Assembly (NCBI GenBank): GCA_017852835.1
Contig: JAFMKS010000010.1
Span: forward strand, 1-51,629
Length of the DNA: 51,629 nucleotides
Reading direction: 5' to 3'
Source of the DNA: Paracoccaceae bacterium
GTDB taxonomy: Bacteria > Pseudomonadota > Alphaproteobacteria > Rhodobacterales > Rhodobacteraceae
Made by a program: the position numbers and the translations under genes. The notes below the pieces were generated by a model. It was not told where the DNA came from. It saw nothing but the letters and a program-made list of their open reading frames with translations, and made no database searches. This document shows, one piece after another, positions 1-8,541 of this stretch (within the stretch, counting starts at the first letter, position 1; every line of letters starts with the position of its first letter).

Positions 1-5
1 TAACG

Positions 6-221
6 TTAGCTCGATTGTTGCTCGTCTAAGATGCACTGTATCGTCTCAAGCGTTAAGTTGGGATATTGTCTTTGAATTTCACGCAATTTTTCATCATGTG
101 TAAGAGATGACCATGCCTGCCTCGGGCCATCCGTCAAAAAATCGGTAAATATATCAATGGGGTTTAGCCAATCAAAAGGGCCATCCCGATACATTTGATA
201 TATGTCACGTTCTATTGGCAA
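6..221 (-). CDS. Hypothetical small acidic protein (71 aa), TTG start
   Basis: I do not recognise this protein. It is hydrophilic and acidic, rich in Asp, Glu and aromatic residues, with no signal peptide or membrane segment, so it is probably cytoplasmic. The start is a TTG preceded by a very good ribosome binding site (AAGGAGA, about 5 bases upstream), and this is the main evidence that the gene is real. Its start faces that of the cytochrome b561 gene, with about 130 bases between them that must hold both promoters. It lies in the AT-rich accessory segment left of the tRNA-Leu gene. The stop codon is inside the window, so the gene is complete. Confidence 0.6.
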   Translation of the reverse strand: MPIERDIYQMYRDGPFDWLNPIDIFTDFLTDGPRQAWSSLTHDEKLREIQRQYPNLTLETIQCILDEQQSS

Positions 222-354
222 GATGTCTCCTTAAGATAATTCCTCTTAACGCCCCTCCGACAATGCAGAAGTAGTCGTGATTAACAGCATTAGTAAACTT
301 TACTTTTCGATACTCACATTAAATATTTATCCAAGAAACCGCGGAGAAAGTAAA

Positions 355-828
355 TTGAAATACAGTCGCGCACAAGTATCACTCCATTGGATCATATTCT
401 TATTAGTCATTGCTCAATATGCGCTTCATGAAGCGATCGTTAATGCCTTTGAAGCAATGCTAGAAGGCAAGCCATCTTTAAACAGTCCGCTCGTCAGTAT
501 GCACTTAGGAATTGGTGGAATAATCGGCATCCTAACTGCTGTACGTTTTTGGATAAGAATTGACACCGGAGTTCCAGAAAAAGCAGGAGGCTACCCCAAA
601 ATATTCGATATGATCGCGAGCGTTGTACATCTTAGTTTTTATGGAATTTTGATCTTACTGCCTTTAACTGGCGGCTTCGCTTGGTATCAAAGTTCAGAGG
701 CTGCAGCAGATGCGCACGGCCTACTGCGAGCCCTGTTAATACTTTTCATTCTTTTACATCTTATTGCAGTGCTAATTCATACATTGATTTTCAAGAATAA
801 ACTCATCCGACGGATTTGGTTGAATTAA
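355..828 (+). CDS. Cytochrome b561 family membrane protein
   Basis: A predicted four-helix membrane di-heme cytochrome of the bacterial b561 type. Such proteins pass electrons between quinol and a periplasmic acceptor, or act as membrane anchors for small redox proteins. The start chosen is a TTG at 355 (157 aa) with GGAGAA six bases upstream; it gives the usual short N-terminus leading into a Ser-Leu-His-Trp motif at the first helix. An in-frame GTG at 277 would add 26 residues untypical of the family. Candidate heme ligands are the His of SLHW, the His of MHLGIGG, the His of VHLSFYG and the paired His of LHLIAVLIH near the C-terminus. No partner redox gene is adjacent. The substrate is unknown. 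Confidence 0.8.
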   Translation: MKYSRAQVSLHWIIFLLVIAQYALHEAIVNAFEAMLEGKPSLNSPLVSMHLGIGGIIGILTAVRFWIRIDTGVPEKAGGYPKIFDMIASVVHLSFYGILILLPLTGGFAWYQSSEAAADAHGLLRALLILFILLHLIAVLIHTLIFKNKLIRRIWLN

Positions 829-1118
829 ACACTATTACGTTAGAGGTATATTATGTGGAGTATTTCTGATAATTGCTCGTCTTAGCAGAATGCAGACAAG
901 TCGCAGGTGCTACTAAGTTACGTTGCTTGTATGTTTCGAAGTTGTCAGGTTGACTCTAACTCTTCGTAAGTGTTTTTTTGCTTGTAGTTATTTTTCTTAA
1001 ATTTAATGAACCAAAACAAAGGAAAGGTTTTGGGCAGCATGGCACGAAGTTTAGTTGAGAAAAATTAAACATATAGGCAATATGATTTATTTGGTGACAC
1101 AAGTAAGGCTAGAATAAC
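829..1118. other. AT-rich intergenic region without a gene
   Basis: 290 bases between the b561 gene and the coiled-coil hypothetical. No open frame with a ribosome binding site is present; the only short candidate is a nine-codon frame at about 1039. The region must contain the promoter of the downstream gene, but I cannot place a convincing -35/-10 pair. Confidence 0.5.
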
Positions 1119-1607
1119 ATGAAAACCGAAACCTTGGTAAAATTTGAGCAAATTAGCAAAGTTGCAGAACGACGCCTTTCATTAATTAGATTTCTCGCAA
1201 AAAATTCAGAAATGGAAATCAAAGATGACGGGGTCTCAATTATAGATGCGCTAAAATTAACAAAACTACTGTGCAGTAAATCTCCCGACACTGAGCAGGT
1301 CCATAATCCACAGAATAAAGCCCAGAAAAACTCAGATGATAAACATGCTAATGAGTTGTTAATTCAAAGCCTAAAGTCGCAATGCAAGGCTTTCGAAGAT
1401 AAAGCGAATATGTTGGAAAAACTGCTGCAAAAGTCCGAAGACAGATCAGAAAGATTTGAAACGTCCCTTTTAGCTACGGTCGAGACTGTGAGCCATTTGG
1501 CAAATAACAGAGACATGATTATGGGACAAATGTTGCGGCAGTCTAAATGGCATATCAAACAGGTTGGGCAAAAGGAAGTACTCGTTTTATCTGAGCCGAT
1601 AAAATAA
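1119..1607 (+). CDS. Hypothetical coiled-coil protein (162 aa)
   Basis: I do not recognise this protein. The N-terminal 50 residues are charged and probably helical. A low-complexity Asn/Gln/Lys linker follows (about residues 58-75). From about residue 78 to 140 there is a heptad-like helical stretch with many Leu, Lys and Glu, consistent with a coiled coil. There is no signal peptide or membrane helix. The Shine-Dalgarno match before the ATG is weak (AAGG about 11 bases upstream). Codon use is AT-rich like the rest of the 1-4 kb segment and unlike the core genes to the right, which suggests acquired DNA. It stands alone, converging on the exported-protein cluster. Confidence 0.55.
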   Translation: MKTETLVKFEQISKVAERRLSLIRFLAKNSEMEIKDDGVSIIDALKLTKLLCSKSPDTEQVHNPQNKAQKNSDDKHANELLIQSLKSQCKAFEDKANMLEKLLQKSEDRSERFETSLLATVETVSHLANNRDMIMGQMLRQSKWHIKQVGQKEVLVLSEPIK

Positions 1608-1827
1608 ATAGCAAAGCAAAACCAATCAAACAGTCGTATTTCTCTTTTTTCTATTCTCGTGTTCAATCTTAGAGCAAATGTATAAAAATTGTGTTTTCAA
1701 GCAGTGAGTTAACGGCAATTAAATTTGACACATATCACGCAGTAGAGTGATTGCAATCAAGAACAACCCTCGGTGCGAACAGAGCTATACTGATTAAAAA
1801 TTCTTAAGACCAAAGATTAGAAAAGTT

Positions 1828-2214
1828 CTAAAGATTCCGCCTGATACAATCTTTGATTTGCTCTTGAGCCGCAGTTTTTGGATCTGATATGTCCTGTAGA
1901 AATGCATCAAGCACTGCTGCATTGTAACGTTCCCGCAACTGATCACTAAACGCTGCAAACTCTTCTTTATTGAAGGCAGTTTCAGCAACGCGAGAAAGTT
2001 CATCTTTAGCTTGGTCAAGCTCACGGCCCTTTTTGAACTTTTCGATCGCTAAGAATGTTAGGTTACCAATTAGTGCACATTGGTTCTTTATCTCTTGGTC
2101 AGTTGGTTGCGGCCGTGCAGACGCTTCGACCGAAGCTATTTGAGCGAGACCTACGTTGGCAAATCCAATATTGATAGATAACAGCAGAAACAGGGTAAAA
2201 AGTTTTTTAACCAT
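1828..2214 (-). CDS. Hypothetical exported protein (128 aa)
   Basis: The first 25 or so residues (MVKKLFTLFLLLSINIGFAN...) form a clear Sec signal peptide, so the mature protein should be periplasmic. The mature part is helical and charged, with two Cys (in QCALIG and near the C-terminus in KDCIRRN) that could form a disulfide. I do not recognise the family. The ATG at 2214 overlaps the stop of the upstream gene (TAATG), which implies translational coupling to the glycine-zipper protein. An ATG four codons upstream lies inside that gene and would put extra residues before the signal peptide, so I rejected it. It is the last gene of the small exported-protein cluster. Confidence 0.65.
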   Translation of the reverse strand: MVKKLFTLFLLLSINIGFANVGLAQIASVEASARPQPTDQEIKNQCALIGNLTFLAIEKFKKGRELDQAKDELSRVAETAFNKEEFAAFSDQLRERYNAAVLDAFLQDISDPKTAAQEQIKDCIRRNL

Positions 2215-2885
2215 TATTCCAGCCATTTCTTTTTGAACTCAAGTGTATACGGCTCACCATCAACTTCAAACTCGACCGTAGAATACGCATAACCTTTTTC
2301 AGTTTTAGCAGGCATATTAACGTAGCGATCTTTGCAATCCATCGTATTCTCGTAACCAACAACTTTGGTAACCGTGTTATTTTGTTGGCTTTCGTTGGCA
2401 ATGGCGCCACCAATTAATGCACCAACCGCTGTGCCGCCGTCACTATCTGTGACTATCTTACCAATCACTCCCCCAGCAATCGCACCACCAAGCACTGCCC
2501 CAGTGTCGCTTGGGGCCTGCACTTCTCCATAAACAGGTACTCGTCGGTTAACGCATTCTGGCACTGCTATTTTCTCAAATACAGTCTTTTCACCAAAAAA
2601 ATCTGTGACTTTGGCATTGTCAATTTGGACGACTTCACCGGGATAAGAATAGCTCCCACATCGATCAAGTAACGCAGAATATGCCGCTTCACTTAGGCGA
2701 CCCCATTTACCGTCGGCTAAGACGCCTACCTCTTGCTGTAAGCGTTTAATTTGAATATCGCCTGCTTTCTTTTCTGCAACAAGGCGGTACAAAGAGTTTA
2801 TATCTGATAGTTTCGCACACGTGTCCGCAATTGCTAACGATGCATTTGCTAATACCATTGTCGCAACAGCAGATAATACTTTCAT
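2214..2885 (-). CDS. Exported glycine-zipper protein with a peptidoglycan-binding-like segment
   Basis: A signal peptide covers about residues 1-20 (ends ASLAIADT). Residues about 50-75 (ADGKWGRLSEAAYSALLDRC) resemble a short PG_binding_1 repeat. Residues about 128-162 hold a glycine-zipper hairpin (GAVLGGAIAGGVIGK, a short charged turn, then GTAVGALIGGAIAN), as in 17-kDa surface antigen and SlyB-type envelope proteins. A beta-rich C-terminal tail ends in EFKKKWLE. The inference is an envelope-associated protein that touches both membrane and wall. GAGG upstream of the ATG supports the start. It is about 95 bases downstream of a small lipoprotein gene and overlaps the next exported protein, so the three may be one transcript. 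Confidence 0.72.
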   Translation of the reverse strand: MKVLSAVATMVLANASLAIADTCAKLSDINSLYRLVAEKKAGDIQIKRLQQEVGVLADGKWGRLSEAAYSALLDRCGSYSYPGEVVQIDNAKVTDFFGEKTVFEKIAVPECVNRRVPVYGEVQAPSDTGAVLGGAIAGGVIGKIVTDSDGGTAVGALIGGAIANESQQNNTVTKVVGYENTMDCKDRYVNMPAKTEKGYAYSTVEFEVDGEPYTLEFKKKWLE

Positions 2886-2980
2886 AACCTAACCTCTAAG
2901 CATGTCTCCAACATCACCACTGAGAAAACGAACTTAATCACAATTCATTCCTCAGACATTAATCTGATGTCGCCATGGTT

Positions 2981-3100
2981 TTACTCGCTAACGGCCGCAG
3001 GCTCTTTGCTAAACCAATCGGCTGGATTGAAGCTCACAAAACCGATACTGCCACATGATGCGGTAGTCATTAAAACAAACGATAGGATAAAGTTTTTCAT
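2981..3100 (-). CDS. Very small lipoprotein (39 aa)
   Basis: A short gene that automatic callers can easily miss. The ATG at 3100 is preceded by GAGG with a five-base spacer. Translation begins MKNFILSFVLMTTASCGS: a Lys, a hydrophobic stretch and a lipobox (T-A-S-C) with the modifiable Cys at residue 16. The mature peptide is only 24 residues and ends FSKEPAAVSE. This is the layout of a minimal Lol-pathway lipoprotein; Gly follows the Cys rather than Asp, which would favour outer-membrane sorting by the E. coli rule (that rule may not hold here). It lies just upstream of, and in the same direction as, the glycine-zipper gene. The function is unknown. Confidence 0.6.
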   Translation of the reverse strand: MKNFILSFVLMTTASCGSIGFVSFNPADWFSKEPAAVSE

Positions 3101-4085
3101 GCGCACCTCGTAAATCTGTTCTTACAAACCTCGCACTTTTTTTCAAAATGAACAATAAGATTTGTAATTTATAGCGTAGTTTTTCAGATCCTATTTTTAA
3201 TAACCAAGCGAAGCAATGAGAAGTCATAACATTTGCAGAAAAAGCGCTGCACACAAAGTTGACAGAGTTTCACCTCTGAATCTGTAAAACTTAGTAACAA
3301 AAAGAATAGGTCGGCCCGTTTGACTACAAGAGGAATGGCCGACCAGTTGCACTGACTTCTAAAATAGGGAGGTGAAGCCAGGCCCCTCACATTTCGCAAG
3401 GCAACCAATGGGAAGAGAACAATGTGCCTTACTCATTCAAACTTTCAGCTGCGTTTTTTATTTAATTCGAAAGAGGATCGCAACAGCAGTTAAGTGGATC
3501 ACCAAGGTAATCTCGACTAAAATATGTCTCAGATTGGGTTCATTTGTCAAGGAATAACCACATATTGTGCAATGGCACATCATCTAGCTCCATTGCTCTT
3601 CTTAGGGGTGTTAGGTAAATTTATTTCCGGAGGCAGCCAAAGACATTCCTATTTCAGTATTCGAAGGTGATATTTCTATCGCTGCTACCCTGCAAAACTC
3701 AGCATTTTTACTGAGCAGATTTCACGGTGAATTAGCAAGCTGAGCAAAACACAGTCGATCCCGCGAAATGCTCAATTATCCATTCCAGGAATTTAATTCC
3801 TATCCTGACGTCTCAAGTCGATGCGGGCATTTTGTTACCAGCATCTGAAGTAATTCTCGAAACTTTTAAGGTCTTTGCCGTCTGCACATAACAAAGGTGG
3901 AAATTAAACAAGGCGAGAAAACGGACTGTTCTATAAGCCCACAGTGCCCGTATGAGTACCAGAGATAAGGCACTCCAACAACAAGCCGCACCTAAGCGCA
4001 TCAACTTGATTGCACAAAAGCTTGAGTGCAGCACTGTTTCAGCACCTAAATCTTAAGCACTCTAACCCAATTCGGACTACTAGAT
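3101..4085. other. About 1 kb without an intact gene, possibly decayed coding sequence
   Basis: No frame here combines a start, a ribosome binding site and a sensible protein. Several stretches read like broken coding sequence: plus-strand frame 3615-3743 (contains DIPISVFEGDIS and ends at TGA), the shifted plus-strand frame 3736-3890 (contains TSQVDAGILLPASE), and 3952-4056 (34 codons beginning MSTRDKALQQQ, with no Shine-Dalgarno). These could be remnants of genes disrupted by frameshifts, or chance. The segment ends at the 3' end of the tRNA-Leu gene, where integrated elements commonly abut and decay. I found no integrase, transposase or duplicate of the tRNA end inside it. Confidence 0.4.
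3309..3344. repeat. Perfect 8-bp inverted repeat with 20-base loop
   Basis: GGTCGGCC at 3309-3316 and GGCCGACC at 3337-3344 are exact reverse complements. They are unusually GC-rich for this AT-rich stretch. No T-run follows on either strand, so it does not look like a standard intrinsic terminator. It could be an RNA hairpin, a protein-binding site or chance. Confidence 0.35.
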
Positions 4086-4172
4086 TGGTGCGGCCGAGAA
4101 GACTCGAACTTCCACTCCGGTTAAAGAACAGCGACCTCAACGCTGCGCGTCTACCAATTCCGCCACGGCCGC
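4086..4172 (-). tRNA. tRNA-Leu (anticodon GAG)
   Basis: The minus strand folds as a class II tRNA. The 7-bp acceptor stem is GCGGCCG with CGGCCGC, followed by discriminator A and an encoded CCA. The D-arm region contains GGAATTGGTAGACGC, typical of tRNA-Leu. The anticodon stem CAGCG/CGCTG closes the loop TTGAGGT, giving anticodon GAG (reads CUC and CUU). The variable arm is long, as expected for Leu, and the T-loop is TTCGAGT. The length is 87 bases including CCA. Its 3' end faces the AT-rich region to the left, so it is a candidate attachment site for an integrated element. Confidence 0.96.
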
Positions 4173-4318
4173 ACAAAGTAGTCTTCCTTTCATTACCTAT
4201 TCCATTGTACAATTAAAAGAGGGCATCGCTCAGTTTTGCGAAATTTCTATCCCCTGGCCTTGCAACCTGGCAACAAAGCTTTTTAATGCCAATGCATAAA
4301 TAATGAGGCGTGCTTAGA

Positions 4319-4999
4319 ATGGTAGAGTGGCGGGTCACACCAGGGTTGACGGATTATGAAGAGGCTGTCCGCGTTATGGAGCAGCGCGCCGAAGACATTG
4401 CCGCAGGCCGCGCCGACGAATTATTATGGTTTGTCGAACATCCTCCCCTATACACCGCAGGAACATCCGCAAAGCGCAAAGATTTGATCAGCGCAGATCG
4501 GTTTCCCGTTTATGATACAAAACGTGGTGGGCAATACACCTATCACGGTCCCGGACAGCGTGTCGTTTATGTCATGTTGAATTTAAACGAACGTGGGCGT
4601 GATGTGCGTTGTTTTGTGCGACAGTTGGAAAAGTGGGTCATCGACACACTGGATCAGTTCAATATCACGGGATTCATTCGCGATGGGCGTGTTGGTGTTT
4701 GGGTTGAGCGCCCTGACAAGCCCAAAACGATTACAAACAAAACCGCCGAAGATAAGATCGCCGCGATTGGAATACGCTTGCGTAAATGGGTGTCGTTTCA
4801 TGGTGTATCAATAAATGTTGATCCCAATTTAGATCATTTTGATGGCATCGTGCCCTGCGGGATAACGGAATTTGGAGTGACCAGTTTGGTGGATTTGGGA
4901 CTTCCAGTTTCCATGTTTGATCTTGATGTGGCCTTGAAGCAGTCATTTGTGCGCGTATTCGAGAGTGATTCTGGCCAAACTTGTGAAAATGCGCCCTAA
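4319..4999 (+). CDS. lipB: Octanoyltransferase LipB
   Basis: LipB moves the octanoyl group from acyl carrier protein to the lipoyl domains of 2-oxoacid dehydrogenases and the glycine cleavage H protein; LipA then inserts sulfur. The family signature [12 protein letters not shown] is present at about residues 70-80. The acyl-thioester Cys lies in GIVPCGI and the catalytic Lys in [13 protein letters not shown]. The length (226 aa) is normal. I chose ATG 4319, which has GAGG ten bases upstream; an in-frame GTG at 4310 is only one base from the same GAGG and is less likely. It is a single gene in the cytoplasmic lipoylation pathway, next to respiratory ctaD but about 170 bases away. Confidence 0.95.
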   Translation: MVEWRVTPGLTDYEEAVRVMEQRAEDIAAGRADELLWFVEHPPLYTAGTSAKRKDLISADRFPVYDTKRGGQYTYHGPGQRVVYVMLNLNERGRDVRCFVRQLEKWVIDTLDQFNITGFIRDGRVGVWVERPDKPKTITNKTAEDKIAAIGIRLRKWVSFHGVSINVDPNLDHFDGIVPCGITEFGVTSLVDLGLPVSMFDLDVALKQSFVRVFESDSGQTCENAP

Positions 5000-5168
5000 A
5001 AGAACTCAATAAAATCAATCTGATTGCTTTCAAATTCAAAAAACGTAATTTTCCTTGGCATGCGGCAAATACTGCCATTGCCTGTTAAAAAAATGCACAC
5101 TAAAACACGTTCAGAAGTTTCACTGGGCGTAATGACTCGTCCTATTCGTAGTTAACAGGAGGCATATC

Positions 5169-6842
5169 ATGGCAGACGCAGCCATCCACGGCCACGAACA
5201 TGAAGATCAGCGCAGCTTTTTCACGCGTTGGTTTATGTCAACAAACCACAAAGACATTGGTATTCTATATCTGATCGTCTCTGCGTTGGTTGGCTTCATT
5301 TCTGTGGCATTTACAGTTTACATGCGCATGGAGCTTATGGATCCAGGCGTACAATACATGTGTATGGAAGGCGCGCGCTTCACCGCGGCGGCGACCGAAG
5401 CATGTACACCAAATGGTCACCTATGGAACGTTTTGATCACCGGCCACGGCATCTTGATGATGTTCTTTGTTGTGATCCCTGCGTTGTTCGGTGGTTTTGG
5501 TAACTACTTCATGCCATTGCAAATTGGCGCACCAGACATGGCGTTCCCACGTATGAACAACTTATCATTCTGGATGTATGTTGCCGGTACAACGTTGGCC
5601 GTTTGTTCCGTTCTATCACCAGGTGGTAACGAACAATTGGGTTCAGGTGTTGGCTGGGTTCTTTATCCACCGCTATCCGTGAACGAAGGCGGCATTTCAA
5701 TGGACCTTGCGATTTTCGCGGTTCACGTTTCAGGTGCCTCATCCATCCTTGGTGCGATCAACATGATCACAACGTTCCTAAACATGCGCGCCCCTGGCAT
5801 GACATTGTTTAAGGTTCCATTGTTCTCATGGTCGATCTTTGTCACTTCATGGTTGATCCTGTTGTCATTGCCTGTTTTGGCGGGCGCGATCACAATGCTT
5901 TTGACTGACCGTAATTTTGGCACAACATTCTTTGACCCAGCTGGTGGCGGTGACCCAATTCTTTACCAACACATCCTATGGTTCTTTGGTCACCCAGAAG
6001 TTTATATCATCATCCTTCCTGGTTTTGGCCTGATCTCACACGTGATTGCGACATTCTCTCGTAAGCCTGTGTTCGGTTACCTACCCATGGTTTGGGCGAT
6101 CATCGCGATTGGTGCATTGGGCTTTGTTGTATGGGCTCACCACATGTACACAGTTGGTATGTCACTGACACAGCAGTCATACTTTATGCTTGCGACAATG
6201 GTAATCGCGGTTCCAACAGGTGTGAAGGTCTTCTCATGGATTGCCACAATGTGGGGCGGTTCAATTGAAATGAAAACACCTATGCTATGGGCATTCGGTT
6301 TCTTGTTCCTATTCACCGTGGGTGGTGTAACAGGTATCGTTCTATCACAGGCTGGGGTGGACCGCGCATATCACGACACATACTATGTGGTTGCTCACTT
6401 CCACTATGTGATGTCATTGGGTGCGGTTTTCTGTATCTTTGCGGGTATCTACTTCTACTTCTCAAAGATGACAGGTCGTGATTACCCAGAGTGGGCAGGT
6501 AAGCTTCACTTCTGGATGATGTTTATCGGAGCGAACCTAACATTCTTCCCACAACACTTTTTGGGACGTCAGGGTATGCCACGTCGTTACATCGACTACC
6601 CAGAAGCCTATGCATATTGGAACGAAATCTCATCATATGGTGCGTTCCTATCATTCGCTTCATTCGTGTTCTTCTTTGGGATTGTGATCTATTCACTTCT
6701 TGCTGGTAAGCGTAACACAGCAGCGAACCCATGGAATGAGTATGCAGATACACTGGAGTGGACATTGCCTTCACCACCCCCAGAGCATACATTCGAAATT
6801 CTTCCAAAACAGGAAGATTGGGATAAGCAACCCTCTCACTAA
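5169..6842 (+). CDS. ctaD: Cytochrome c oxidase subunit I
   Basis: The catalytic subunit of the aa3-type terminal oxidase in the inner membrane. It binds heme a and the heme a3-CuB centre and pumps protons. Twelve membrane helices are readily seen. Key motifs: the CuB/Tyr cross-link segment [15 protein letters not shown], the HH pair in [10 protein letters not shown], and the heme a/a3 ligands in [12 protein letters not shown]. The D-channel entry lies in [18 protein letters not shown]. The length, 557 aa, is usual for alphaproteobacteria. AGGAGG sits seven bases before the ATG. Other oxidase genes (ctaC, ctaG, ctaE) are not adjacent, so this is a free-standing subunit I gene. Leu codon CTA is strikingly frequent. 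A strong bidirectional terminator follows. Confidence 0.97.
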   Translation: MADAAIHGHEHEDQRSFFTRWFMSTNHKDIGILYLIVSALVGFISVAFTVYMRMELMDPGVQYMCMEGARFTAAATEACTPNGHLWNVLITGHGILMMFFVVIPALFGGFGNYFMPLQIGAPDMAFPRMNNLSFWMYVAGTTLAVCSVLSPGGNEQLGSGVGWVLYPPLSVNEGGISMDLAIFAVHVSGASSILGAINMITTFLNMRAPGMTLFKVPLFSWSIFVTSWLILLSLPVLAGAITMLLTDRNFGTTFFDPAGGGDPILYQHILWFFGHPEVYIIILPGFGLISHVIATFSRKPVFGYLPMVWAIIAIGALGFVVWAHHMYTVGMSLTQQSYFMLATMVIAVPTGVKVFSWIATMWGGSIEMKTPMLWAFGFLFLFTVGGVTGIVLSQAGVDRAYHDTYYVVAHFHYVMSLGAVFCIFAGIYFYFSKMTGRDYPEWAGKLHFWMMFIGANLTFFPQHFLGRQGMPRRYIDYPEAYAYWNEISSYGAFLSFASFVFFFGIVIYSLLAGKRNTAANPWNEYADTLEWTLPSPPPEHTFEILPKQEDWDKQPSH

Positions 6843-6860
6843 GGGCACTGCAAACGAATA

Positions 6861-6890
6861 AAAAAACCCCCGCATCAGCGGGGGTTTTTT
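6861..6890. terminator. Bidirectional intrinsic terminator between ctaD and the Ldh2 gene
   Basis: Stem CCCCCGC (6867-6873), loop ATCA, stem GCGGGGG (6878-6884), flanked by six A on the left and six T on the right. Either strand therefore shows a GC-rich hairpin followed by a U-run. It serves ctaD on the plus strand and the converging dehydrogenase gene on the minus strand. Confidence 0.93.
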
Positions 6891-6909
6891 GTGACTTAGA
6901 GACGTGGGA

Positions 6910-7914
6910 TTAGTCGAGCATCGCTTGGATATCAGCGAGGTATTGAGAGGCCACGTTCAAACCCTCTACCCGCGCTTGTTTGCGCATCTCAATCCGTCGC
7001 GTCCCCGGAAGCCGTGCACCAGGTGTTTCAGAAATATCATTTAATAAGGCTTCAATTCGGGAGGTGAAATCGCTTATGTCATTGGGCTTGATCGCGATCA
7101 GGAACTGCCCCGCATTCGCCGATGGACCAGATGACGCAAAAAACGATGGCATATCGGCCGATGTATTCGCGCCCGTCAAACTGGCCGCCAAAATTTCAAC
7201 CATTAATGCAAGCGCGGTGCCCTTGGCCTCTCCAATCGGAACCATTGTTCCTCCATCCAATGCAGCGTTTGGATCGGTTGTTGGCTGCCCATCTTTATCC
7301 AAGGCCCAACCCTCGGGGATAAATTGGCCTGTTTTCTTGGCGTTCATCACCTTACCGCGTGCAACGACGGACAGGGATAAATCAATGACTAGTGGATCCT
7401 GACCCGTGCGAGGGGCTGCAAATGCGATCGGGTTCGTCCCGTATAGCGGTCTATTGCCCCCCCATGGCGCAATCGCCGCAGGGGTGTTTGCCACCATAAT
7501 CCCGATCAAACCCTGCATGGCCAACTTTTCTACATGACTGGCAAGCGTTCCGCAGTGATTTGATTGGGACACCGCAATTGCCACGCATCCTGTTGCCTCC
7601 GCCATCTGAACCGCATGATCAATTGAAAATTCCAATGCAGGATAGGCAAATCCATTATCTGCTGACACATGCAGATAACTGGGGGATCGTGACATCACCG
7701 ATGGGACTGCATTTGCGTTTATCTTACCGCTTTTCATTTGTTCGATATAATCGCCAACACGGGAAAACCCATGCCCCACCTGCCCTTCGGCCTCTGCCAT
7801 GACAAGCGCACGTGCAACGCTCTGCGCGCTTTGCTCATTCAAACCACTTGCAACGAATGCATTTTGCACCAGTTCAAGTGCGGCATCGATGCCTATGTTC
7901 GTTTTATCCTGCAT
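6910..7914 (-). CDS. Ldh2-family malate/lactate/sulfolactate-type dehydrogenase
   Basis: An NAD(P)-dependent oxidoreductase of the malate/L-lactate dehydrogenase 2 fold (unrelated to classical LDH). Members act on malate, 2,3-diketogulonate, ureidoglycolate, (R)-sulfolactate or cyclic imines, so the substrate cannot be named from sequence alone. Typical blocks are the catalytic His region AVSQSNHCGTLASHVEKLA, the nucleotide-binding segment IAPWGGNRPLYGTNPIAFA, and the DLSLSVVARGKV strand. An early GHGFSRV block matches the substrate-binding HG.SR motif. There are two candidate ATGs: AGGA abuts the first (7920) but is six bases from the second (7914), so I use 7914 (334 aa). It is a single gene with no pathway neighbours. 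Confidence 0.85.
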   Translation of the reverse strand: MQDKTNIGIDAALELVQNAFVASGLNEQSAQSVARALVMAEAEGQVGHGFSRVGDYIEQMKSGKINANAVPSVMSRSPSYLHVSADNGFAYPALEFSIDHAVQMAEATGCVAIAVSQSNHCGTLASHVEKLAMQGLIGIMVANTPAAIAPWGGNRPLYGTNPIAFAAPRTGQDPLVIDLSLSVVARGKVMNAKKTGQFIPEGWALDKDGQPTTDPNAALDGGTMVPIGEAKGTALALMVEILAASLTGANTSADMPSFFASSGPSANAGQFLIAIKPNDISDFTSRIEALLNDISETPGARLPGTRRIEMRKQARVEGLNVASQYLADIQAMLD

Positions 7915-8037
7915 CGTCATTCCTACTGGTTTCCGTTTCTGTCACCTTAGAAAGAGACAGCGCAAAACGCGACAAATTTCCATCTTTCCTTCGTGGAAAT
8001 TGCACCTACTTTCACCCTACGAAAAAAGAGTGGAAAA

Positions 8038-8541
8038 ATGCCTTACGAGTGGACAAAGAAACCAAATAGTCAGACATCCGAACAATTGGATCTGTGGCCA
8101 TTCAGTTCGCTGCCACATCGCGGATTTGCAAGCTTTATCATGACAACCTTTGTTCTGATCACCTTGCCACTTTATGTCCTGATCGGAACGATCCTGTTTT
8201 GGGCCCTACTGCCATTCTTGATGATCACAGTCGGGGCCATATATTTTGCAATCCGTAAAAATTTTCGGGACAGATCCATCATCGAACGATTGACACTAGA
8301 CGCTGAACAATTCCACCTTCTTCGGCAAGAGGCGAATGGCGACCAAAAGGATTGGGAATGCAATGCCTATTGGGCGCGTGTGCACATGCATGAAACAGGA
8401 GGACCTGTTCCGCACTATGTCACCCTAAGTGGGAATGGACGCGAGGTGGAAATAGGTGCGTTCCTAACAGAAGATGAACGCGTCGAGTTATTTTCCGAAT
8501 TAAAGGCACGCTTTGACGATTATCGCAATCGTTTAACTTGA
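8038..8541 (+). CDS. DUF2244 family integral membrane protein
   Basis: A conserved alphaproteobacterial membrane protein of unknown function. After a short N-terminus (MPYEWTKKP...) a LPHRGF motif leads into two closely spaced membrane helices at about residues 32-75, then a soluble C-terminal domain with the WECNAYWARVHMHE segment and a GR.VEIGAFL strand, both typical of DUF2244. The start at 8038 fits the family N-terminus and follows a GTGGA element; an upstream in-frame ATG at 7993 would add 15 unrelated residues. The last nine bases overlap the end of the converging yqeY gene, with no room for a terminator. Confidence 0.88.
   Translation: MPYEWTKKPNSQTSEQLDLWPFSSLPHRGFASFIMTTFVLITLPLYVLIGTILFWALLPFLMITVGAIYFAIRKNFRDRSIIERLTLDAEQFHLLRQEANGDQKDWECNAYWARVHMHETGGPVPHYVTLSGNGREVEIGAFLTEDERVELFSELKARFDDYRNRLT

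Noticed and set aside
18-882. 10-base direct repeat TTGCTCGTCT at 18-27 and 873-882 with nearby GTTAG copies
   Set aside because: Short, and one copy lies within a coding sequence; a 10-mer repeat within 1 kb of AT-rich DNA can be chance, and no element end accompanies it.
3184-3408. 74-codon minus-strand frame
   Set aside because: Cys/Phe/Leu-rich, no ribosome site, crosses the GC-rich inverted repeat; looks like non-coding sequence.
3372-3557. 61-codon plus-strand frame beginning MKPGPSHFARQPM
   Set aside because: The composition is not protein-like and nothing recognisable is seen in the translation.
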